Shown here: positions 18,734 to 27,541 of the stretch, piece after piece
Position numbering within the stretch: position 1 is the first letter of the stretch
How the letters are laid out: each line of letters starts with the position of its first letter
Source: UBA7359 sp964523895
Lineage (GTDB): Bacteria > Pseudomonadota > Gammaproteobacteria > Eutrophobiales > Eutrophobiaceae
Direction of reading: 5' to 3'
Length of the DNA stretch: 62,232 bases
NCBI GenBank assembly: GCA_964523895.1
Contig: CAZGBJ010000014.1
Location: forward strand, 1 to 62,232
Notes under the pieces: generated by a model
Seen by the model: the letters and a program-made list of their open reading frames with translations, nothing else
Databases searched by the model: none
What the model was told of the DNA's origin: nothing
Program-made: the position numbers and the translations under genes

Positions 18734-19582
18734 ATGAGAAATATGTATCAAATAAGCATTGTTTTTTTCTTGTTGCTGAACAACGTATTATTGGCCAATG
18801 CTGATACGTTGGATCGTGAACGTGAGAGGCAAGTCACCGAAAAATTGGCTAAAGAAGTAAAAGCCAGCGAGGTTCTATGGCTGGAAGCCAATGGAGAAAA
18901 ATTTCTGGCATTGCTAAATAGTCAGACTAATGAAAAAGCACATGGTGCAGTCATTATTTTACATGGTATGGGTGGCCATGCGGATTGGCCACAAACAATA
19001 TCTCCCCTACGAACAGCATTACCGGAACATGGCTGGACAACTTTATCAATTCAGCTTCCAGTTATAGCGCCAGAAAACCAAATTGAAGATTACGGGAAAA
19101 CGTTAGAACAGGCGGCAGAACGGATCAAGGCTGCTGTAGATTTATTTCGTGAACGCAAATTTCTGAATATCGTTGCTGTAGGTCATAGTTTTGGTGCTGC
19201 CAGTATGTTGGCTTATCTTGAGAAAGATGACGAGCAGAAAATTATTGCGCTAGCTGCAGTAGGACTTCACGATTATGCTTTTGCAAAACCATCGATTGAT
19301 TTGTTGAGTTTAATTGAAAAAAGCAAAATTCCGGTACTGGATATTTATGGTAGTCGTGATTTTAAGAAGGTGATTGATCAGGCCGCTGATAGAAGACTTG
19401 CGGCAAAAAAAGGCAATAATCGACAATATACTCAAATGGAGATAGAGGGTGCAGATCACTATTTTAATAAGCTGGAGGGTGTTCTGGTAAAGCGTATCCG
19501 AGGCTGGCTTGATAAAGCGGCGCCAGGTGTGACTATTATGGTCAATAAAAATTTAAATACTAACCAGATAGAAACAAAATAA
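18734..19582 (+). CDS. Exported DUF3530 family alpha/beta-hydrolase-like protein
   Basis: 282 residues with a signal peptide (1-23). The fold is that of an alpha/beta hydrolase: the oxyanion-type segment ILHGMGGHADWP, a nucleophile elbow GHSFG at 150-154 (Ser152), and a late acid/histidine region around VLDIYGSRD and GADHYF. The overall pattern matches DUF3530. Probably periplasmic; substrate unknown. Divergent from rpe with an 125-base gap. It is followed by a 129-base gap before the DUF4870 gene, so co-transcription is uncertain. Confidence 0.85.
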   Translation: MRNMYQISIVFFLLLNNVLLANADTLDRERERQVTEKLAKEVKASEVLWLEANGEKFLALLNSQTNEKAHGAVIILHGMGGHADWPQTISPLRTALPEHGWTTLSIQLPVIAPENQIEDYGKTLEQAAERIKAAVDLFRERKFLNIVAVGHSFGAASMLAYLEKDDEQKIIALAAVGLHDYAFAKPSIDLLSLIEKSKIPVLDIYGSRDFKKVIDQAADRRLAAKKGNNRQYTQMEIEGADHYFNKLEGVLVKRIRGWLDKAAPGVTIMVNKNLNTNQIETK

Positions 19583-19711
19583 AAATCTGTTGAATCGGCT
19601 GTAAATACTTTCTAATTGTCTGAGACAAACTCTATTCAGAGTGATAATGTTTAGTAAGCTTGAAATTTATCCTAATCATACCAATATTAATTACTAGCTT
19701 AGGAGACAGAT

Positions 19712-20080
19712 ATGACTGAGGAAATGGAAGCAACTGAAACGTTAAGTAAAGATGAACGCATGTGGGGTATGTTATGCCACCTTACTGCTTTTTCCGGTTA
19801 TTTGATTCCTTTTGGTAGTGTACTTGGTCCGTTAATCGTGTGGATGATTAAAAAGGATGAAATGTCTTTTGTTGATGATCAGGGAAAAGAATCGCTGAAC
19901 TTTCAGTTAACTATGCTTATTGCCATCATCGTTTCTATTGTTTTGATGTTTGTTTTTATTGGTTTTTTGTTGCTTGGTGTTCTTATCATTTTCCAGATTA
20001 TTGTGATCATTATGGCAGCGATAAAGGCAAATGATGGTGTTAAATATCGTTATCCATATACGATACGTTTTATTAAATAA
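19712..20080 (+). CDS. DUF4870 (Tic20-like) membrane protein
   Basis: 122 residues with a strong ribosome site (TTAGGAG). The start DERMWGMLCHLTAFSGYLIPFGSVLGPLIVWMIKKD and the downstream D-x-Q-GKESLNFQL segment are the DUF4870 signature. Three or so hydrophobic segments cover residues about 28-47, 66-92 and neighbouring positions. The family's function is not settled. It sits 27 bases before the SPFH gene, suggesting one membrane operon. Confidence 0.9.
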   Translation: MTEEMEATETLSKDERMWGMLCHLTAFSGYLIPFGSVLGPLIVWMIKKDEMSFVDDQGKESLNFQLTMLIAIIVSIVLMFVFIGFLLLGVLIIFQIIVIIMAAIKANDGVKYRYPYTIRFIK

Positions 20081-20107
20081 TTTTAGAGTTCATTTAAGGA
20101 GAAAATC

Positions 20108-21037
20108 ATGGCTGAGTTTATTCTGGTTGTCGCAATTTTTTCAATTGTGTTACTGATGAAGGCAGTAACTATTGTTACTCAGGGCAATGAATTTACGGTG
20201 GAACGCTTTGGTGAATATACGAGAACATTAGCACCTGGTTTACATATCATTATTCCTTTTTTCGACAGGATCGGTGCCAAGATGAATATGATGGAAACCG
20301 TTGTTGATGTGCCATCACAAGAAGTGATTACTAAGGATAATGCCATGGTTCGAGTTGATGGTGTTGTATTTTTTCAAGTATTGAATGCAGCACAAGCAGC
20401 ATATGAAGTGAATAATCTGACTCGCGCTATCTTAAATTTGACCATGACGAATATTCGTACAGTAATGGGATCGATGGATCTGGATCAGTTGTTATCACAG
20501 CGCGATACTATCAATGCACAGTTATTACAAGTAGTTGATGAAGCAACTAGTCCGTGGGGGATCAAAGTGACACGTATCGAAATTAAGGATATCTCTCCAC
20601 CTAAAGATCTGGTTGATTCGATGGCAAGGCAGATGAAAGCTGAGCGTGAAAAGCGAGCTAACATTCTTGAAGCTGAAGGTTTTAAACAAGCTGAAATTCT
20701 GAAAGCAGATGGCGAAAAGAAAGCAGCTATCCTCGAGGCAGAAGGACGTAAGGAGTCAGCTTTTCGTGATGCGGAAGCAAGAGAACGTTTGGCCGAGGCT
20801 GAAGCGAAAGCGACTACTGATGTTTCTAATGCCATTGCAACAGGGGATATTCAGGCCGTTAATTATTTTGTTGCGACTAAATATGTTGATGCTTTAAAAA
20901 ATATAGCTTCGGCACCGAACCAAAAAGTTATTCTGATGCCACTGGAAGCGAGCAGCGTTATAGGTGCAATATCGGGCATCACTGAAATTGCTAAAGAGAC
21001 TTTTGGTAAAGACAGCAAGACTAGCGGACAAGTATAA
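20108..21037 (+). CDS. SPFH/Band 7 (stomatin/QmcA-like) membrane protein
   Basis: 309 residues. One N-terminal membrane segment (about 3-18) precedes the SPFH domain, which begins VERFGEYTRTLAPGLHIIIPF and contains VDVPSQEVITKDN. From about residue 170 there is a coiled coil of AEGxKQAEIL-type repeats rich in Ala and Glu. Such proteins form ring-shaped or raft-like assemblies in the inner membrane and often associate with proteases. The AAGGAG before the ATG is strong. The NfeD partner gene follows 11 bases on, the classic pairing. Confidence 0.93.
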   Translation: MAEFILVVAIFSIVLLMKAVTIVTQGNEFTVERFGEYTRTLAPGLHIIIPFFDRIGAKMNMMETVVDVPSQEVITKDNAMVRVDGVVFFQVLNAAQAAYEVNNLTRAILNLTMTNIRTVMGSMDLDQLLSQRDTINAQLLQVVDEATSPWGIKVTRIEIKDISPPKDLVDSMARQMKAEREKRANILEAEGFKQAEILKADGEKKAAILEAEGRKESAFRDAEARERLAEAEAKATTDVSNAIATGDIQAVNYFVATKYVDALKNIASAPNQKVILMPLEASSVIGAISGITEIAKETFGKDSKTSGQV

Positions 21038-21048
21038 GGAGTTAATTT

Positions 21049-21507
21049 ATGGAATGGTTAAACCAGATTGAATTTTGGTATTGGCTGATTGCTGCGGTCG
21101 CTATGATTGTCATAGAGATGCTTTTGCCTTTAGCGTATTTCTTATGGATGGGCATTTCAGCTTTTATCGTCGGCTTATTACTTTTTGCAATCCCAACTAT
21201 ACCTTTGCTGATTCAAGTTATAATTTTTGGTGTGTTATCAGTAGTCACTCTAGTTCTTTATAAACGACATCAGAAATCAAACCCTACTGTCAATGACGAA
21301 CCTAATTTAAATCGACGCGGCGAACAATATGTGGGGCGAACCTTTACGCTTGAAGAGCCTATTGTGAACGGCGTCGGTAAGGTCAAGGTTGATGATTCAA
21401 TATGGAAAGTAAAGGGGTCAGATATGCCAGCGGGCATGAAGGTACGTGTTATGAGTGTTGATGGGACGATCTTTAATGTTGAGACAGAAACACTTTATGC
21501 TGAGTAA
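21049..21507 (+). CDS. NfeD family membrane protein
   Basis: 152 residues, short (NfeD1b) form without the serine-protease domain. Hydrophobic segments at about 10-30 and 35-72 are followed by an OB-fold soluble domain (RGEQYVGRTFTLEEPIVNGVGKVKVDDSIWKV). Partner of the SPFH protein immediately upstream. It converges on queG, whose stop is three bases away. Confidence 0.92.
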   Translation: MEWLNQIEFWYWLIAAVAMIVIEMLLPLAYFLWMGISAFIVGLLLFAIPTIPLLIQVIIFGVLSVVTLVLYKRHQKSNPTVNDEPNLNRRGEQYVGRTFTLEEPIVNGVGKVKVDDSIWKVKGSDMPAGMKVRVMSVDGTIFNVETETLYAE

Positions 21508-21510
21508 TCT

Positions 21511-22572
21511 TTAGCTCTTTTCCTGCATGTTGTGTTGGGCAAGGGCCCAGGCAACATGCTCCCTGACTAAATTGGAAGGATCATTTTGACGTTTTTTTAA
21601 TGCGTTAATCACGCTATTCGTGCTTGGTGCGTTGCCTAAACCGATAGCAATATTTCTTGACCAACATTCATAACCAATTCTTCTAATAGCTGAACCTTCG
21701 GTATTTTTTAAAAATATTGTTTCAGTCCATGCAAATAGTTCGACCAGTGTTGATGAATCAAGACCATGCCGTACGCGGAAATCATCTTCTTCAGAATTTT
21801 TAGAAAATTTATTCCATGGACAAATTAATTGGCAATCATCACAACCATAAACGCGGTTGCCTATCATTTTTCGAAACTCTTCAGGAATAGAATCACGTAG
21901 TTCAATCGTTAAATAAGATATGCAACGGCGAGCATCAACTTGCATTGGAGCAACAATAGCTTTGCTTGGGCAAATATCAATACAGGCATTACAACTGCCA
22001 CAATGATTCTTGTTAAAAGGCTTATCGATTTTTAGTGGCAGATCAGTATAAATTTCACCAAGAAAAAACCAGGAGCCAGCTTTAGGGTTGATAAGATTAC
22101 TATGTTTGCCTATCCAGCCCAGCCCGGCATTTCGCGCCAAAGCCTTTTCTAAAACTGGTGCACTGTCAACAAAACAACGATAACCAAAATTGCCATATTG
22201 CTTTTCAATTTTGCTGGCAAGTTTTTGTAATCGTTGGCGCATTAATTTGTGATAGTCGCGACCCATTGCGTAGCGTGATATATAAGCGAGTTTACTGTTG
22301 TTCAACACCTGCATGGGATGTTTACTTGAAGGTGGTATGTAGTCCATTCTTGCTGAGATAACACTAATCGTACCAGGCACAAGATCCTCCGGGCGACTAC
22401 GTTTGGTACCGTGAGATTCCATATAAGACATGGCACCGTGTCTTCCCAGTTTAAGCCAGTCCAGAAGATAGGTTTCATCTTCTGCCAATGCTGTTGTGGT
22501 AATTCCAAGCTGTTGAAAACCTAACTCACTTCCCCAATTTTTTATATTTTCAGATAACTGAGTTTTGTCCAT
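21511..22572 (-). CDS. queG: Epoxyqueuosine reductase
   Basis: 353 residues. QueG performs the last step of queuosine synthesis on tRNA, using cobalamin and two 4Fe-4S clusters. Cluster cysteines are at C191, C194, C197, C201 and C244, C247, C251 (with C217 in between). The proposed general acid is the aspartate in VDSAPVLEKALA (D136). The C-terminal HEAT-like part (residues about 300-345) includes DPSNLVREHVAWAL. It depends on iron-sulfur assembly, supplied by the SUF operon. Confidence 0.96.
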   Translation of the reverse strand: MDKTQLSENIKNWGSELGFQQLGITTTALAEDETYLLDWLKLGRHGAMSYMESHGTKRSRPEDLVPGTISVISARMDYIPPSSKHPMQVLNNSKLAYISRYAMGRDYHKLMRQRLQKLASKIEKQYGNFGYRCFVDSAPVLEKALARNAGLGWIGKHSNLINPKAGSWFFLGEIYTDLPLKIDKPFNKNHCGSCNACIDICPSKAIVAPMQVDARRCISYLTIELRDSIPEEFRKMIGNRVYGCDDCQLICPWNKFSKNSEEDDFRVRHGLDSSTLVELFAWTETIFLKNTEGSAIRRIGYECWSRNIAIGLGNAPSTNSVINALKKRQNDPSNLVREHVAWALAQHNMQEKS

Positions 22573-22664
22573 TTAAAAAGCCTAAATTTTGATGTTTAAT
22601 GTCGCCGAGTAAGTAAGATATGGTTATTATGAGGACAGTGCAATTATTATAAGAATAGAAAGAA

Positions 22665-23747
22665 ATGTTTGAATTTATTAGTCGCTGGTATAGACGTTAT
22701 TTTACTGATCCGCAGGCATCATTATTAGTTGTCTTGTTGGTTGTCAGCGTCGTGATTCTGGTCACTATGGGCAAAATGCTTGCGCCTCTGTTAGCGGCAT
22801 TAGTCATTGCTTATTTGCTTGAGGGTGCAGTCTATAAGTTACAAAAGAAGAAAATGCCTCGTTTTTGGGCAGTAAATCTGGTTTATCTCATATTTGTGGC
22901 ATTTATGGTGTTTATTCTGTTTGTCTTGTTGCCCATACTTTCCAGACAAGTCAGTCAATTTTTTCGAGAAGTGCCGGACATGATAAGCAATGGCCAGGCA
23001 TTACTGTTGCGCTTGCCTGAGCAATATCCGGAACTAATTTCAGTAGAATATATCGGGGAATTGATTTCAACGATTCAAGGTGGTTTTAGTGATCTTGGTC
23101 AAAATGTTTTATCGGTTTCCGTTGCTTCTATACCAGCCATTATTACTATCCTTGTATATCTGGTGCTTGTGCCTTTGATGATCTTTTTCTTTCTTAAAGA
23201 TAAGGCGATGATTATCGATTGGATGGGGCGATTTTTGCCAAAAGAAAGACAATTAGTTAATGAGATCTGGACTGAAATGGATGGGCAGATCGGTAATTAT
23301 GTGCGCGGTAAATCTAACGAGATACTTATTGTTGGTAGTGTTTCCTATATTGCTTTTGTCATTCTTGGTTTAAATTATGCGTCATTACTTGCGATGATTG
23401 TTGGTCTGTCAGTTTTAATTCCCTATATCGGCGCAGCAGTGGTTACTCTACCGATTGCATTTGTTGCTTATTTCCAATGGGGGTTGAGTTCTGATTTTGT
23501 CTGGTTAATGGTCTGTTATGGCATTATTCAGTTTCTCGATGGCAATATATTGGTGCCCATTCTTTTTTCTGAAGCGGTTAATCTGCATCCGGTTGCCATA
23601 ATTGTTGCGATATTAGTCTTCGGTGGTCTTTGGGGGTTCTGGGGTGTGTTCTTTGCGATACCGTTAGCTACGTTAGTTAAAGCTCTAATTAATGTATGGC
23701 CGATTCATGAAGCCGAAGATGATGTGACTTTGAGAGGAAGAGTCTAA
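22665..23747 (+). CDS. AI-2E/PerM family inner-membrane transporter
   Basis: 360 residues. Two hydrophobic segments near the N-terminus (about 18-55), one at 66-90, a soluble middle section (about 95-150), then further membrane segments including LVLVPLMIFFFLKDK and the C-terminal FGGLWGFWGVFFAIPLATLVKAL, a family hallmark. Members are proposed to export autoinducer-2 or act as Na+/H+ exchangers; no substrate can be read from the sequence. Divergent from queG. Confidence 0.9.
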   Translation: MFEFISRWYRRYFTDPQASLLVVLLVVSVVILVTMGKMLAPLLAALVIAYLLEGAVYKLQKKKMPRFWAVNLVYLIFVAFMVFILFVLLPILSRQVSQFFREVPDMISNGQALLLRLPEQYPELISVEYIGELISTIQGGFSDLGQNVLSVSVASIPAIITILVYLVLVPLMIFFFLKDKAMIIDWMGRFLPKERQLVNEIWTEMDGQIGNYVRGKSNEILIVGSVSYIAFVILGLNYASLLAMIVGLSVLIPYIGAAVVTLPIAFVAYFQWGLSSDFVWLMVCYGIIQFLDGNILVPILFSEAVNLHPVAIIVAILVFGGLWGFWGVFFAIPLATLVKALINVWPIHEAEDDVTLRGRV

Positions 23748-23773
23748 TCTGCCTACGTTTTATACTTAATTCA

Positions 23774-23804
23774 TAGGGTCTGCATATGAATAATGCAGAC
23801 CCTA
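23774..23804. terminator. 12-bp perfect hairpin between convergent genes
   Basis: TAGGGTCTGCAT (23774-23785) pairs exactly with ATGCAGACCCTA (23793-23804) around a 7-base loop. It lies 27 bases after the PerM stop and 10 bases before the SWIB stop, so it could end both transcripts. Neither flank has a clear U-run, so it may be a stabilising 3' hairpin and not an intrinsic terminator. Confidence 0.55.
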
Positions 23805-23813
23805 CTTGTAAGA

Positions 23814-24140
23814 TTATTCTATATTTGCACCGACAACAGCAGCCATTTGCATCATGTCGATTGTTTCACCTTCTTTCATCTGCGTAAGGTCGGTGAGTTT
23901 GCCTGATTTACTCGTGGAATTTGTATTTTTGAAGACAGACAGTAACTTGGCGTCGGCAACAATAAATCTGCCAGCATTCTCGGGCTTGCCATTTTCAGTT
24001 TTTGTTTGAAGTTTATTCGCTTTAATATAGTCCCATAATTTTTTGGTGATATCTGTTCGGGGAAGTTCTGATGCCCCCAAAAAATCTGCCAGTTCACTCT
24101 TCAGCTTTACCGGTTTACTCAAGCCTTTTGCTTCTGCCAT
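23814..24140 (-). CDS. Stand-alone SWIB/MDM2-domain protein
   Basis: 108 residues consisting almost wholly of one SWIB domain: PVKLKSELADFLGASELPRTDITKKLWDYI is the characteristic start (residues about 10-40), followed by a short loop region and a hydrophobic C-terminal part. In eukaryotes the fold occurs in SWI/SNF subunits and MDM2; in bacteria short SWIB proteins occur in Chlamydiae and various proteobacteria, and their role is unclear. It is monocistronic, with a good GGAG ribosome site (AAGGAG before the ATG). Confidence 0.88.
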   Translation of the reverse strand: MAEAKGLSKPVKLKSELADFLGASELPRTDITKKLWDYIKANKLQTKTENGKPENAGRFIVADAKLLSVFKNTNSTSKSGKLTDLTQMKEGETIDMMQMAAVVGANIE

Positions 24141-24464
24141 TTTTAACTCCTTCGTATTTAGATTTAAATGAAATTATCTCAAGGGCCAAATCTACGATCC
24201 CTTTGTCTCCTAAAAGTTTATTACAAAGGAACGTCCCAAGTAGGGTTGCTTAGACAGTACATGTTATTGAAGCCCATTGCCAGCAGGAACAGCTGGATAT
24301 GCGTCGCAAAGCACTATTGGCAACTGCAGATTGTAGCATTGCTTTTTCGTGCCAGAGTGTATTTCCCTTTTTAGGCGTATTTCACCCGGTTGAGTCTTTG
24401 GTGTTCCAACAGTATACGTAGCTGCACCGTTTGCTTACGGCGGGGCTATATAATTATGGTGTTG
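24141..24464. other. 324-bp intergenic region, no gene seen
   Basis: This gap lies upstream of the SWIB gene and downstream of the membrane cytochrome. It should carry the SWIB promoter. It has no convincing hairpin with a T-run. One plus-strand frame is open from 24254 to 24421 with an ATG at 24299 (40 codons), but its translation shows no recognisable pattern, so I do not call it a gene. Confidence 0.5.
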
Positions 24465-25229
24465 TTAATCTTCCCAGGTATTAATGCAATAATCTTTACC
24501 GTTATAAGGAAGAACCCACATTTGATACATGCAGGTAAACCACATGAAAGTCGATGCCATTGAATAGCCGATACCGCCTATCATCGTGAACCAGGCAAAT
24601 CCCGGATACCATTTGGTTAGCCACCAGGACACAATATCCAGAATCAGAAAGATAAACGGCATCATGATAGTAACTTCTTTTAACCATTTTGGGATGCCAA
24701 CTGAGAAACTAAAAATATATCCCATTATGAAAAATATAAAAGCAATACCGAACAAGTGGATATGTGAGACGCGCGTTAATGAATTAATAGATACACCATG
24801 ATCGGTTTCAGCGAGTTTCTGCATGACATCATACTTACTGATATCAGGCAGGCCCGGAATATTGCCATGACAGCCGCTACAGTATGTTTCTACCTCTTGT
24901 TTAATTTCTGATTGCCACAATTCTTCATTAGCCCCATCTCTAGCCCAATGGATCAGTTTTGTTCGAATCTCATCGGGTGCATTGAGCTTCATTGAGCCAT
25001 TTAGCTTTGCTTCCAGTTTACTGTTACCCCGATTACCGTAATAGCTGTAGACAATGTCATCCATGGACAGACCCATTTTGCCATCGGCCATGCCATGCGT
25101 GAGTAGAATTTGTGCGCCGGCCATGAGTAAGCCAAAACCAATGGTGAGTAAAAAACCGGTAAATAGAATACGAATCGACAGACCCAGACTGGGTAAATTA
25201 AGCCAGGTAGTTTTATTAGGTTGCTTCAT
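24465..25229 (-). CDS. Membrane-bound c-type cytochrome, four to five membrane segments
   Basis: 254 residues. An N-terminal membrane segment (about 19-45) is followed by a soluble loop with one heme-attachment motif CSGCH (C117, C120, H121), then hydrophobic segments at about 155-175, 185-203 and 208-240. A histidine in SHIHLFGIAFIFF lies at the start of the second segment. The loop before the heme contains EIRTKLIHWARDGA. Proteins of this layout occur in respiratory gene neighbourhoods, but this one is alone, so its redox partner is unknown. I do not recognise a named family. Confidence 0.75.
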   Translation of the reverse strand: MKQPNKTTWLNLPSLGLSIRILFTGFLLTIGFGLLMAGAQILLTHGMADGKMGLSMDDIVYSYYGNRGNSKLEAKLNGSMKLNAPDEIRTKLIHWARDGANEELWQSEIKQEVETYCSGCHGNIPGLPDISKYDVMQKLAETDHGVSINSLTRVSHIHLFGIAFIFFIMGYIFSFSVGIPKWLKEVTIMMPFIFLILDIVSWWLTKWYPGFAWFTMIGGIGYSMASTFMWFTCMYQMWVLPYNGKDYCINTWED

Positions 25230-25336
25230 TTTTTTTCTCGTTTCTCGTTATTGTTTTGGGCTGTTAGTGATGTAAAACATTAATTTGGGTTAAGAGTCTA
25301 GTTTTTATCAGAACGTTAATCTAGAGTAATTTTAAC

Positions 25337-26743
25337 CTAAAGTGCTTCACTGGCGAAATCGGCTAGTCGCGAGCGTTCTCCGCGCATTAATGTAATGTGA
25401 CCACTGTGGTCCCAATTTTTGAATCGATCCACAACATAGGTAAGGCCCGAAGTTGTCTCTGTTAAATAGGGAGTGTCAATTTGTGAGACATTACCGAGGA
25501 TGATCATTTTACTTCCAGGCCCAGCACGTGTGATCAGTGTTTTCATCTGCTTGGCGGTTAAATTTTGTGCTTCGTCGACAATAATGTAGCGATTAAGAAA
25601 GGTGCGGCCACGCATAAAATTTAGCGAACGAATCTTGATTCTTTTACTTAATAAATCGGAAGTAGCAGCACGTTCCCATTCACCGCTTTCTTCCGAATTT
25701 GTTAACACTTCGAGGTTGTCCATCAAAGCACCCATCCATGGCGCCATTTTTTCTTCCTCAGTGCCCGGTAGAAAACCAATATCCTCTCCGACCGGAATAG
25801 TGACGCGCGTGATAATAATTTCCCGGTAAAGTTTTGTGTCCATTACCTGTGCCAGACCTGCTGCAAGAGAAAGTAAGGTCTTGCCCGTTCCGGCAACACC
25901 AAGAATTGTTACCAGATCAACATCAGGATCCATTAATAAATTAAAAGCAAAATTTTGTTCTCGATTTCGAGCATTAACACCCCAAACAGCATGCTTGTCT
26001 TTTCTATAATCAACAGCGTGAACTAGCGTTGTTTTTTCTTTACCCATGTCTTTTATTAGTGCTTCAAAGCCTGCCTCTTCTTCAGTGTATAAACTTTGGT
26101 ATGGGTAGCAATCATCAAGCGGTTGGCCTTTAATTTCATACAAAGTACGCATATCTTCTTGCCATGAAGTGAGTGCTTCAGATTTAGCATCCCAAAAATT
26201 ATTCGGTAATTTATTAATGCCGGTATAAAGTAAGTCAACATCATCAAGCACTTTGTCACTGGTATAATCTTCAGTATGAATACCAATAACATGTGCTTTT
26301 ATACGCAGGTTGATGTCTTTTGATACAAGCGTGATGACTTTCTTTGGATATTTCTTTTGTAAGGATAGTGTTGTGCCGAGAATAGAATTATCTGTGTTCT
26401 TACCTGGCAGACTTTCAGGCAAACTGTCAGGTAAAATTTGTGTTTGTAAAAATAATCGGCCACAAGCTTCGCTATGCCCGTTCAATTGTAATGCTGAAGA
26501 AAGTTGCAGGCCATTACTGATATCCTCGGTTCCTGCTGTATTGATTATTTCATCAATGAAGCGACTAACCTGACGTACGTTTCGAGCAACCTCAGAAACA
26601 CCTTTTTTAGCGGCATCCAGTTCTTCCAGTACAACCATAGGAATAAAAAGATCATGTTCCTGAAAACGGAACAGAGAGGCGGGGTCGTGCATTAAAACAT
26701 TCGTGTCTAACACGAAAAATCGAGAGGGATTTTTATCTGACAT
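25337..26743 (-). CDS. PIN domain-PhoH ATPase fusion (PhoH2 type)
   Basis: 468 residues. The N-terminal PIN nuclease domain (about 1-150) begins FVLDTNVLMHDP and carries acidic residues D13 and E40 region. The C-terminal PhoH domain (about 240-468) has Walker A GVAGTGKT at 282-289 and a Walker B/sensor segment YIIVDEAQNLT. Such proteins, known from mycobacteria as PhoH2, have RNA helicase and ribonuclease activity. Thermal or phosphate regulation cannot be read here. It is 17 bases downstream of the bcp stop, so possibly one operon gcvR-bcp-phoH. Confidence 0.92.
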   Translation of the reverse strand: MSDKNPSRFFVLDTNVLMHDPASLFRFQEHDLFIPMVVLEELDAAKKGVSEVARNVRQVSRFIDEIINTAGTEDISNGLQLSSALQLNGHSEACGRLFLQTQILPDSLPESLPGKNTDNSILGTTLSLQKKYPKKVITLVSKDINLRIKAHVIGIHTEDYTSDKVLDDVDLLYTGINKLPNNFWDAKSEALTSWQEDMRTLYEIKGQPLDDCYPYQSLYTEEEAGFEALIKDMGKEKTTLVHAVDYRKDKHAVWGVNARNREQNFAFNLLMDPDVDLVTILGVAGTGKTLLSLAAGLAQVMDTKLYREIIITRVTIPVGEDIGFLPGTEEEKMAPWMGALMDNLEVLTNSEESGEWERAATSDLLSKRIKIRSLNFMRGRTFLNRYIIVDEAQNLTAKQMKTLITRAGPGSKMIILGNVSQIDTPYLTETTSGLTYVVDRFKNWDHSGHITLMRGERSRLADFASEAL

Positions 26744-26760
26744 TGTTTTTTAATGTTTAC

Positions 26761-27228
26761 TTAAAGATTTTTAACTGCCTCAAGAACTTGTTCAACATGC
26801 CCCTTTACTTTTACCTTGCGCCATTCATTACGCAAGATGCCTTTTTCATCAATCAAGAAGGTGGACCTTTCTATGCCCATATGTTTTTTCCCATACATAT
26901 TTTTTTCTTTAATCACATCAAATAGTGAACAAAGTTTTTCATCTTCATCCGAGAGTAAATCAAAAGAAAATTTTTGTTTTTCTTTAAATTTTTCGTGTGA
27001 TGATAACTTGTCCCTGGATACGCCCAGTATACGAGTATTACGAGAACTAAATTTGCGAATATTGTCTCTGAAATCCTGACCTTCTAATGTACAACCTGGC
27101 GTACTGTCTTTTGGGTAAAAATATAGAACAATATTTTTTCCTTTAAGTTCTGATAATTTGATGGTTTGTTCGCCAGTAGCAGGCAAACTAAATTGAGGTA
27201 CTTTTTTTCCGACACTAACTTTACTCAT
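26761..27228 (-). CDS. bcp: Thioredoxin-dependent peroxiredoxin Bcp
   Basis: 155 residues. The peroxidatic cysteine is C46 in DSTPGCTLEG. The usual resolving cysteine five residues later is replaced by Gln51 (TLEGQDFRDN), so this is not the E. coli-like C45-C50 form; the other cysteine, C100, corresponds to the third cysteine of E. coli Bcp. It reduces hydrogen and organic peroxides. It follows gcvR, as in E. coli, but a 260-bp repeat separates them. Confidence 0.93.
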   Translation of the reverse strand: MSKVSVGKKVPQFSLPATGEQTIKLSELKGKNIVLYFYPKDSTPGCTLEGQDFRDNIRKFSSRNTRILGVSRDKLSSHEKFKEKQKFSFDLLSDEDEKLCSLFDVIKEKNMYGKKHMGIERSTFLIDEKGILRNEWRKVKVKGHVEQVLEAVKNL

Positions 27229-27280
27229 ATTTAAATAATAGCCTGTTTATTAATTTTTATTTTAGAAAATATTTATTTTT

Positions 27281-27541
27281 AGAGTGCTTCTAAACACGTG
27301 ATTTTTTTGTAAGTGCGAGGACCTCGGTACCCCCTTGAGGGGTGAGCGGCGCACGCACGACTGCATGGATGCAGGAGGTAGGGCGACGCAGGAAGCCAAA
27401 GCCGAGAACCGAAGTGTATATCTAATACATGAGGAGATCCTGCTCTGTGAGCATTCAAGTACGGCGCTGACGAAGCTACCATGAATATTTTTAATGAACG
27501 GCATATTAAATCGCAAAAAAAGCGCATTTTTAGGCGTGCTC
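27281..27541. repeat. Interspersed repeat A, about 260 bp, between gcvR and bcp
   Basis: Composition is more GC-rich than the flanks. The ends form an imperfect inverted repeat: AGAGTGCTTCTAAA at the left, and AGAGCACGCCTAAA reading inward from the right, both leading into a run of seven T. The interior has small palindromes (around CCCCCTTGAGGGG) and the core GTGTATATCTAATACATGAG, similar to repeat B. The right edge touches the gcvR stop codon at 27542. Frames on the minus strand inside it are not genes. Confidence 0.75.

Noticed and set aside
24254..24421. Plus-strand 55-codon open frame with a possible 40-codon gene at 24299
   Set aside because: No recognisable domain and only a distant AGGA; length is expected by chance.
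27262..27527. Two minus-strand open frames of 82-84 codons
   Set aside because: They lie inside repeat A, overlap each other in different frames, and have no protein family pattern.
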